From positions 1 to 5,704 of the forward strand of contig CASECH010000222.1 of the NCBI GenBank assembly GCA_949286405.1: a stretch of 5,704 bases of DNA, written 5' to 3'. The first letter of the stretch is position 1. The number at the start of each line of letters is the position of its first letter. Of this stretch, positions 1-5,219 are shown one piece after another. The notes beneath the pieces are model-generated. The model saw only the letters and a program-made list of their open reading frames with translations, made no database searches and had not been told where the DNA came from. The stretch is from an uncultured bacterium (GTDB taxonomy: Bacteria > Cyanobacteriota > Vampirovibrionia > Gastranaerophilales > Gastranaerophilaceae). Position numbers and translations under genes: made by a program.

Positions 1-136
1 CAATGCCGTTATCGTTAAAGTCAACATATACAGTATCCCCATCAATAACCTTAATTACCTTATGTTCAACTGATGCAGATACAGGTAAAATTGACAAAGT
101 CGTTAGTATAAATGCAATTGCCAAAATCTTTTTCAT
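1..136 (-). CDS. Secreted staphylococcal-nuclease-like protein (thermonuclease family), 5' part only
   Basis: The first 45 codons are visible and the gene then runs off the left edge. The protein starts MKKILAIAFILTTLSILPVSA, a typical Sec signal peptide with probable cleavage after VSA (residue 21). Soon after comes VIKVIDGDTVYVDF, with IDGDT at residues 31-35. IDGDT is the hallmark of the SNase-like fold; in staphylococcal nuclease the two Asp residues of this motif bind the catalytic calcium. Family members are Ca2+-dependent phosphodiesterases cutting DNA and RNA, usually secreted or periplasmic. The catalytic Arg/Glu residues lie outside the window, so activity cannot be judged. The ATG at 136 is the only sensible start because the signal peptide begins there. 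It has no Shine-Dalgarno sequence and lies 7 bases after a TATAAT box. The gene is separated from its upstream neighbour by a strong hairpin, so it is probably its own transcription unit, unrelated to the fimbrial operon. Confidence 0.75.
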   Translation of the reverse strand, partial: MKKILAIAFILTTLSILPVSASVEHKVIKVIDGDTVYVDFNDNGI

Positions 137-143
137 TACGGCT

Positions 144-163
144 ATTATAGAACAAAAATATTA
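144..163 (-). promoter_or_regulatory. Promoter of the nuclease-like gene, leaderless type
   Basis: On the minus strand this reads TAATATTTTTGTTCTATAAT, ending in a perfect -10 box (TATAAT, 149-144). The ATG at 136 follows after exactly 7 bases, about where RNA polymerase would start transcription, so the mRNA would begin at or next to the start codon. Nineteen of the 20 bases match the element in front of the 88-residue membrane protein gene at 492-511. No good -35 TTGACA box is visible at the usual distance. The conserved T-rich stretch may substitute for it or bind a regulator. Confidence 0.6.
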
Positions 164-179
164 ATAAAACGGAATACTG

Positions 180-215
180 TATACAAAGCTGAGTAGATGT
201 ACTCAACTTTGTATA
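180..215 (-). terminator. 16-bp hairpin after the membrane-protein gene, probable transcript end
   Basis: Bases 180-195 pair with 200-215 around a 4-base loop (196-199). As minus-strand RNA the stem is continuous, with a single G-U wobble (189/206). As plus-strand RNA that pair would be a C-A mismatch, so the structure favours minus-strand RNA. It begins 2 bases after the TAA stop of the 88-residue gene and lies upstream of the nuclease-like promoter. That is where a terminator or a 3'-protecting hairpin should be. No continuous U-tract follows immediately (the next T-rich run is about 10 bases on), so classical intrinsic termination is uncertain. An operator role is the alternative. Confidence 0.45.
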
Positions 216-217
216 AG

Positions 218-484
218 TTATTCATAAGCTATAACAACTATTAATAATAAAAAAATAAAAGTTATTACAAAAAACATTATAAATTTTCTGATTTCACCCT
301 CAGTCCAAAGTGCCCAATTTACATAATATAGCATTAAGAGATTAAAAGCTACTAAACTAAACATAAGGACAACAAGAAACGTATCAAAATTTACACTCCA
401 AAGCAGAACTACACTTGTAAAACCACCTAAAATGAACAGGAATGACAATATTATTGAAGCAGCTATTTTGAAAAACTTTTTCAT
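218..484 (-). CDS. Small integral membrane protein, three predicted helices, function unknown
   Basis: An 88-residue protein that is almost entirely hydrophobic. Predicted membrane helices lie at about residues 7-29, 34-57 and 67-86. The N-terminus is basic (MKKFFK), and a short polar loop, TEGEIRK, sits at residues 61-67 between helices 2 and 3. The positive-inside rule suggests a cytoplasmic N-terminus, but the weak charge makes this tentative. No catalytic or ligand motif is visible and I do not recognise the family. The ATG at 484 is supported by the -10 box 7 bases upstream, in an element shared with the nuclease-like gene, and by the absence of a Shine-Dalgarno sequence in both. A separate promoter and a 113-base gap from the usher stop suggest it is not a core part of the fimbrial operon. 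Its only visible link is the common promoter element with the secreted nuclease-like gene. Confidence 0.7.
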   Translation of the reverse strand: MKKFFKIAASIILSFLFILGGFTSVVLLWSVNFDTFLVVLMFSLVAFNLLMLYYVNWALWTEGEIRKFIMFFVITFIFLLLIVVIAYE

Positions 485-491
485 TGCACTA

Positions 492-511
492 ATTATAAAA
501 CAAAAATATTA
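492..511 (-). promoter_or_regulatory. Promoter of the 88-residue membrane protein gene, leaderless type
   Basis: The minus strand reads TAATATTTTTGTTTTATAAT with the -10 box TATAAT at 497-492. Seven bases separate the box from the ATG at 484, as in front of the nuclease-like gene. The two 20-base elements differ at one position only, while the sequence on both sides (outside AATGAAAAAG at the start codon) diverges. This argues for selected control sequence and not a recent duplication of the whole region. Confidence 0.6.
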
Positions 512-597
512 CATATTTTTTTATATCATTAGAAATTACTGAAAAATTTCAAAACAAAAAATTTCATTACTACATTACTTCTAACCCTTAATAGGGA
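512..597. other. AT-rich spacer after the usher gene
   Basis: This spacer lies between the usher stop and the downstream promoter element. It holds a weak 4-bp hairpin (minus-strand CCCT ATTA AGGG, 585-596) directly after the TAG stop. It also holds a T-rich direct repeat of GAAATTTTT (541-565 on the complement). Either could help end the operon transcript, but neither forms a convincing GC-rich stem plus U-tract. I see no gene here. Confidence 0.4.
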
Positions 598-3594
598 CTA
601 AATAGATTTATAAACTAATTCTAAATTATCTATATCAATAAATTTTTTGTATTCATAAGGGATATTTATACTTAATTCACTTTTGTTTTCATAATTTTCT
701 AAAGAATTTGAGTAAATAAAACTATCATCGAGTTTTATTTTGTAATTTCCAGGAGAAATTCCTGAAAAATAAAAATTCCCGTATTCATCTACTGTACTAT
801 AAGAAATTTCTTCACCTTTTTCGTCATTAAGCACAATTATAAAGTCTTCTATATTCATTGTTCTACCGAAATCATCTATAATTTTTAATTTACCTTTAAT
901 ATTTCCAATACAGCTAATGAGTGGAATTTCAACTTTAGTTGTTTTTCTTTGTTCTATTCTAATCATTTTACCTTGTTCTTGAGCCCTATCTACAAGTAAT
1001 GTTGCAGGAAGTTTTTCGGTATCAACTTTTATGTTATAAGTCCCTGCTTCAGTTCCACCAGGGAATGCTCTTCCGCGTCTGTTTGTGTATGTAGGATTAT
1101 TCTCCCAACTAAACTTTACAGGGACATCTTTTACTTTTATGTCTTTTCTATCAAATTTACCGTTTTGATTTTTATCTATGTAAGCTACGACATCTACATA
1201 ACCTTTATTGTCATCAGTATATCCTACCGATTTTATTCCAGAAGGTAAAAGAGCAAATGCGTCATTAACAACAAGATTTATTGAATGACGAGAACTCATT
1301 GGTAAAAACATATTATTTATAATGTAACCTCCCATTTGGTTATATTGGTAATTAATATTTATGACTCGTCCGCTTTTTGTTCGATAAGCTAAATTTGCAT
1401 AAATATCAAAACCGTTATCAGAGCCTGTATATTTATAACCTGTGCCTAAGCTTATTGTAATTCTTTTAAATTCAGGGAATGTGTAACCGATTTTCATCAT
1501 ATTATATTTGTTTGGTTGATTTGAATAATTGTAGTTAATGATATCGTGTCCTAAAGAAAGTATTCCAAGATTTTTAGGCATTTTATAATCTGCTTTCAAG
1601 TACACAGTTGAATATTTTGAGCTATAACTGTCATATGCTGAAGTATCTGTATCATATTCAGTAGAGTAGTTACTTTCGGTTTTTCCACCCTCTATTGTTA
1701 GATTAGAACCTATTTTTCTACTTATATTCAAGTCATAGTAATAACTGTTATTTTTAGCAATATCATTTTCGCCGGAACGTCCATTTATGTTGAATTTTAC
1801 ATCTGCTACTTTTTCTAAATTTTTATAAAATCCTAAATTATATTCGTTAAAATCTATAAGTCCGCCTTCAAATCTATTTGCAGTATTTGAAAAATATTTT
1901 TTTATACTGCCGTTTATTCCAGCGTTATTTTTAGAAATTCCACCTCCTATCATTGCACCTGTTCTATCGTTATAATAGCTTCCATCGCCACCTGCGAGAT
2001 AAAAATCCGCTGAAGTTGTAAATAGACATCCTTTTAGATAATAATTATTTTTATGATAATTTGTTTCTGCAGCGAGTGTATAACCACCTTGTTGTCCGTA
2101 ATTTTGGCTTATATCTTTTGCAGAACTTATACCCATAAGAATTTTTGAGCTTAAATTATCATTTTTTATATGTTCTAAAGTATTCAACCAACTTACACCT
2201 TCCAAATTATTAGGATTTTTCCAAGTACCTGAAGTCAAAAGGGCATCTGTTGAATAAATACTTTGCCATATGGAATTTTTTGGCTGAGAATAAATTTTAT
2301 CAATAGAAATTTTTGAATCGAATTTTAAATTTTCCTTTATTCCGTATTCAAATTGAGAACCTAATAAAAATTTCTTGGTATTCATTTCATAAATGTAACC
2401 GTTTGTATTAAATAATTTATTATTATAGCCTGTAACACCTCCAAAAACTGTGTATTTTTTCTGTTTTTCTTCAGGCATATTTTTATATTTTGGAGATTTC
2501 ATTTCATAAATTTTTTCACAAGTCCCATCTGCTTTGACCTCTTCTAATTTTATTGATTTTGGCTCTTGGCTTAAATTTAGATTATTCAGACTATAATACC
2601 CGTCATACGTGCTTAATGTTGCTTCTTCTTTATCATCTGCATAGACTTTTACCAAACTGTCATCTGCAACTTGACCGTTTAATTCCCGATATGTTTTAGG
2701 CTTAAATTCGTAATTGCTAAGTTGGAAACCAAGCATTTGATTTCCAATTGTATAAGTTTCATCTTTTATTCCTCTCACACGTCCTAATTCATATTCTAAG
2801 TTTTTTAGTTTATTTTTATACTTAAATCCAAAACCGCCAAATGAAAACAGTTCACCTTTATAGTTATAAGTATTCATATCAATGCTCAAATCGCCGTTAT
2901 ATGCTTTGCCTTTAAGCACAACTTGAGTATTATTGTTGAAGAACATATTTTTAGAAGTTCCGCTAATTAAGTATTGCGAAACTGTATCACTCATTGTATT
3001 GTTGTTAAAAGAAATTGAATCAAATTGAATTTTTTTATTTTTTTCGGGAGCAAGAATATTTTTATATGCTTTTATTTTTTTAGTTTCGTCTTCATTATTT
3101 TCAATTTCAATCCCTTTTAGTAATATTAAATCTCTTTTTGTATTAGCAATTATTGATAAGTCGTTTTTATCAGTTTTGATATCCGAATTAAAAATTACAC
3201 TTAAATCTTTTGCATCACAAAAAATTTCATCTTTTATATCGTCCATCAAACCTTGTTTTTGGTAGAGATTTTTATTAGAAGATATTTTTTTGTTATTGAA
3301 AATAATATAGTTATTTCCGACTTTGCCTTTTATTCCATCACTTGTTTCAAAGTCGATTTCTTTCGTCGAGTGGTTGGTTTTAACTTTTACTTCAAAAATT
3401 TCAGATAATTGTTTAAACGGCAGCAAAATTTTCTCATCTTTAGTCAAAACAATTTCGACATCATAAAAGGCTTTGTCATTCAAATTTATATATGTAACTA
3501 TATTTTCATTTTGTCGTGCTGCAAAAACAGGTTGAATAAACAATATTAAACCTGTAATTATAGACAACAAAATTATCCATATTCTTTTTTTCAC
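598..3594 (-). CDS. Divergent outer-membrane usher of a chaperone-usher fimbria system, with C-terminal Ig-like/SdrD-type domains
   Basis: A 998-residue secreted protein. Ushers form a beta-barrel pore in the outer membrane that accepts chaperone-subunit complexes, polymerises the subunits and secretes the fibre. A signal peptide occupies residues 1-25 (cleavage near VFA). Residues 30-160 form an N-terminal domain with the pattern LPFKQLSEIFEVKVKTN, reminiscent of both usher N-domains and copper-amine-oxidase-N 'stalk' domains. Strand-rich barrel sequence covers about 200-300 and 380-780, with alternating Tyr/Asn/Gly residues. Between these lies the best usher signature: GFQLSNYEF (289-297), then a plug-like Ig domain at about 303-368 (ELNGQVADDSLVKVYADD, then DGYYSLNNLNL). 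Residues 798-892 resemble an SdrD-B domain with YIDKNQNGKFDRKD (805-818), a DxNxNGxxD calcium loop. Residues 895-995 resemble a CarboxypepD-regulatory/CnaB domain (DEYGNFYFSGISPGNYKIKL). The start is GTG, set by the signal peptide, with no clear Shine-Dalgarno sequence and 9 bases after the preceding stop. Length is somewhat above typical ushers (about 800-900). An alternative is another large barrel exporter, but the neighbours favour usher. Confidence 0.78.
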   Translation of the reverse strand: MKKRIWIILLSIITGLILFIQPVFAARQNENIVTYINLNDKAFYDVEIVLTKDEKILLPFKQLSEIFEVKVKTNHSTKEIDFETSDGIKGKVGNNYIIFNNKKISSNKNLYQKQGLMDDIKDEIFCDAKDLSVIFNSDIKTDKNDLSIIANTKRDLILLKGIEIENNEDETKKIKAYKNILAPEKNKKIQFDSISFNNNTMSDTVSQYLISGTSKNMFFNNNTQVVLKGKAYNGDLSIDMNTYNYKGELFSFGGFGFKYKNKLKNLEYELGRVRGIKDETYTIGNQMLGFQLSNYEFKPKTYRELNGQVADDSLVKVYADDKEEATLSTYDGYYSLNNLNLSQEPKSIKLEEVKADGTCEKIYEMKSPKYKNMPEEKQKKYTVFGGVTGYNNKLFNTNGYIYEMNTKKFLLGSQFEYGIKENLKFDSKISIDKIYSQPKNSIWQSIYSTDALLTSGTWKNPNNLEGVSWLNTLEHIKNDNLSSKILMGISSAKDISQNYGQQGGYTLAAETNYHKNNYYLKGCLFTTSADFYLAGGDGSYYNDRTGAMIGGGISKNNAGINGSIKKYFSNTANRFEGGLIDFNEYNLGFYKNLEKVADVKFNINGRSGENDIAKNNSYYYDLNISRKIGSNLTIEGGKTESNYSTEYDTDTSAYDSYSSKYSTVYLKADYKMPKNLGILSLGHDIINYNYSNQPNKYNMMKIGYTFPEFKRITISLGTGYKYTGSDNGFDIYANLAYRTKSGRVININYQYNQMGGYIINNMFLPMSSRHSINLVVNDAFALLPSGIKSVGYTDDNKGYVDVVAYIDKNQNGKFDRKDIKVKDVPVKFSWENNPTYTNRRGRAFPGGTEAGTYNIKVDTEKLPATLLVDRAQEQGKMIRIEQRKTTKVEIPLISCIGNIKGKLKIIDDFGRTMNIEDFIIVLNDEKGEEISYSTVDEYGNFYFSGISPGNYKIKLDDSFIYSNSLENYENKSELSINIPYEYKKFIDIDNLELVYKSI

Positions 3595-3603
3595 AATATT
3601 TTT

Positions 3604-4245
3604 CTAAGGATTTCTGTTCGCTGTAAAAGTTATCACTGCTTGATATGTACCAGCTCTATCATTTGATATTGAATATGTGTTTGGAAAAGGATTTGCTCCA
3701 AGAGTTTGAACTAAATTCCCATTTTGAGAATTCCCCATTTTTACTGAATAGCATAGTCCCCCATAAGCTGAATTGCTAGTCATTGTTGCAGAATCAATAT
3801 TTGTAAGTGTATTTGTAATAGGGTATGCTATTGCGTTTGGATTCCCAGAAACTGTTGGAGTTCCGCTTTTGATATTATTTATTGAATTTGTATTAGGAAT
3901 ATTTGAAGAAGATATATTCCCTAAAATAATGTAATCTCTATTGGAATTTTTGAAGTAAGCATTTACATCACCACTATTTGATGTGGAAACTTTTGCTTGC
4001 ACAATGTATGTATAATTACAATCTTCTCCGTTTGTTTTTATATTGAAAGAAGCAGACGGGGATGAAGAAATCCCTGTCTGCGGAGCAATATTGCCTTTTG
4101 ATAAAGATTGATTATATGCTGAAATATTTACTGCTGCTGGTACAGTCGTGACAATTGTTTGTTGAAAATTTGTTGCACTGTATGATTGTTGCGCAACACT
4201 GTTAGTTATTAATAAAATTGTCATTATCTTAAATAAATATTTCAT
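3604..4245 (-). CDS. Secreted fimbrial subunit-like protein (second subunit)
   Basis: A 213-residue protein with a signal peptide (MKYLFKIMTILLITNSVA..., probable cleavage after SYS at residue 23). The mature part is rich in Ser, Asn and Thr and has an alternating beta-strand pattern. The N-terminal stretch QQTIVTTVPAAVNIS (28-42) could serve as a donor strand. The C-terminus, DRAGTYQAVITFTANRNP, resembles the final strand of chaperone-usher subunits, where a Gly-Tyr pattern precedes alternating hydrophobic residues. Cysteines 76 and 165 are the only two and may form a disulfide. The protein is a clear paralogue of the preceding gene: shared blocks include GDVNAxF (92-98), NAIAYPI (137-143), NTYS (189-192) and AGTYQA (198-203). 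It sits 12 bases after that gene and 9 bases before the usher. By family knowledge it would be folded by the chaperone and polymerised by the usher. Whether it is a major shaft or a minor/tip subunit cannot be told. Confidence 0.72.
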   Translation of the reverse strand: MKYLFKIMTILLITNSVAQQSYSATNFQQTIVTTVPAAVNISAYNQSLSKGNIAPQTGISSSPSASFNIKTNGEDCNYTYIVQAKVSTSNSGDVNAYFKNSNRDYIILGNISSSNIPNTNSINNIKSGTPTVSGNPNAIAYPITNTLTNIDSATMTSNSAYGGLCYSVKMGNSQNGNLVQTLGANPFPNTYSISNDRAGTYQAVITFTANRNP

Positions 4246-4250
4246 TTTAA

Positions 4251-4257
4251 CCTTTCT
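4251..4257 (-). promoter_or_regulatory. Ribosome binding site of the second subunit gene
   Basis: The minus strand reads AGAAAGG followed by 5 bases and then ATG (4245). It is a moderate Shine-Dalgarno match, directly after the TAA stop of the preceding gene, so translation of the two subunits may be coupled. Confidence 0.5.
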
Positions 4258-4884
4258 TTATAGAGATGTTGAAGTAAGAGTCATTATTGCTTGATATGTA
4301 CCTGCATTATCTTGAAATGAATAGGTGTTTGCATATGGAGTTGTGCCAGTTGTAGTAGTTGCAATTGTTGTACCTCCATTTACATCGACATTGTATTGAT
4401 TTTTACTGTTATCATAGTTTGCACTACCACCGTTATCTAAAGTAACACTAGCAATAGGGTATGCTATAGCGTTAGCATTGTTGGTCGCAGTTGGTGATGC
4501 AGTTTTACAGTCAGCTATTGCTGCAGCTGTTGGAACTTTTCCTGATGCTGTATTTGAAAATACTACATAAGTCTGAGAACCTTGTCTGAATAATGCATTG
4601 ACATCACCTGCAGCACCTGTTGTTTTACCTTGCAAATAAAGATCTTGAGAATCTGTATTTAGATTAATTTTGAATTTAGAAACCAGTGCAGCTGTTAAAT
4701 TACCTGTATCCGGTGTAATTGTTGTAGTTGTAACAGCTCCACTTGTCTGAGGGGTAATATCTAAATAAGTACCCAATGTACACTGCAAAATTTGACTTGC
4801 TGTGTTTGAAATTGCATGTGATGCATTAATTGACCCTAACATGGCAGGAATAATTAATAGACCTGCGAATTTTTTGCTAATCAT
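4258..4884 (-). CDS. Secreted fimbrial subunit-like protein (first subunit, likely abundant)
   Basis: A 208-residue protein with signal peptide MISKKFAGLLIIPAMLGSIN plus ASHA, cleaved probably after SHA (residue 24). The mature protein is rich in Thr, Ala, Asn and Gly and low in charge, like many self-assembling fimbrial subunits. It contains the blocks shared with its downstream paralogue: GDVNALF (93-99), NAIAYPI (138-144), NTYSF (186-190) and the C-terminal AGTYQAIMTLTSTSL. This end resembles the F-strand that docks on the chaperone and is completed by donor-strand exchange. Two cysteines (35 and 126) lie at different places from those of the paralogue. A Thr run lies at 51-55 and another at 176-179. 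It has by far the strongest ribosome binding site in the operon (AAGGAGG) and follows the chaperone by 23 bases. Inference: it is the major shaft subunit. No named fimbrial family is recognisable by eye; the fold assignment rests on pattern and context. Confidence 0.72.
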   Translation of the reverse strand: MISKKFAGLLIIPAMLGSINASHAISNTASQILQCTLGTYLDITPQTSGAVTTTTITPDTGNLTAALVSKFKINLNTDSQDLYLQGKTTGAAGDVNALFRQGSQTYVVFSNTASGKVPTAAAIADCKTASPTATNNANAIAYPIASVTLDNGGSANYDNSKNQYNVDVNGGTTIATTTTGTTPYANTYSFQDNAGTYQAIMTLTSTSL

Positions 4885-4888
4885 TTTT

Positions 4889-4895
4889 CCTCCTT
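4889..4895 (-). promoter_or_regulatory. Strong ribosome binding site of the first subunit gene
   Basis: The minus strand reads AAGGAGG, a perfect core Shine-Dalgarno sequence, 4 bases before the ATG at 4884. It fixes the start codon. It shows that the organism uses Shine-Dalgarno initiation, in contrast to the two leaderless-looking genes at the left end and the weakly initiated usher. Confidence 0.75.
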
Positions 4896-4907
4896 TTTCT
4901 GATTAAT

Positions 4908-5219
4908 TTAGATGTGTGTGTCTGATAAATTATCAATTGTAAATTGATTTTCTTTGATTAGACTTTTTAAACGTCCTTTCTCATCAGGATATTGAATAAT
5001 AGTACGTAATGTGTAATTCCCGTTTTCTTTTATATCTTTTAAAGGAATACCTTCTAGTGTAGATAACGTATTATTAGAACCTATTACATGATTTTTGATT
5101 TTGTATTCTCCAATTAATTCTTTATCTTTTATAATTTGCACTTTGCCTGTATATCTCACTTTACTATTACCTGAAGATGACAATTTTAAAGCTAGTTGTA
5201 ATTCTTTATCTTGTTTTTT
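4908..5219 (-). CDS. PapD-like periplasmic chaperone, C-terminal domain (downstream of frameshift)
   Basis: This frame is open from 5219 to the TAA at 4908. It encodes KKQDKELQLALKLSSSGNSK, then VRYTGKVQIIKD and, near the end, NGNYTLRTIIQYPDEKGRLKS and ENQFTIDN. The pattern matches domain 2 of fimbrial chaperones: a strand, 'N/S-x-G-N', a 'G-x-L/V' strand, a Gly-Asn-Tyr strand, an 'l-x-Y-x-D' strand and a final 'F-x-I/V' strand. It has no start of its own: the first candidate is TTG at 5183, without a Shine-Dalgarno sequence and inside the domain. It has no signal peptide. It therefore belongs to the same gene as the upstream N-domain frame, joined by a +1 shift (or loss of one A) in the A8 run at 5214-5221. 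If made alone it would be a cytoplasmic fragment with no obvious role. Confidence 0.7.
   Translation of the reverse strand, partial: KKQDKELQLALKLSSSGNSKVRYTGKVQIIKDKELIGEYKIKNHVIGSNNTLSTLEGIPLKDIKENGNYTLRTIIQYPDEKGRLKSLIKENQFTIDNLSDTHI

Noticed and set aside
585..596. Possible intrinsic terminator after the usher gene
   Set aside because: The stem is only 4 bp and no U-tract follows directly, so it is too weak to call as a terminator.
598..3594. CRISPR, insertion sequence or phage features
   Set aside because: No spaced direct repeats, transposase motifs, terminal inverted repeats or phage-type genes were seen. The only repeats are short paralogue patches, homopolymers and the twin promoter element.
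598..3606. Reassignment of TAG to a sense codon, since two genes end in TAG and one TAG separates in-frame genes
   Set aside because: Both proteins end at sensible places, the next protein has its own signal peptide, and no TAG is found inside a recognisable domain. Ordinary stops explain the data.
4908..5183. Separate 91-residue gene starting at TTG 5183
   Set aside because: No Shine-Dalgarno sequence precedes it, it has no signal peptide, and the start would fall within the second chaperone domain. It reads better as the frameshifted end of the chaperone.
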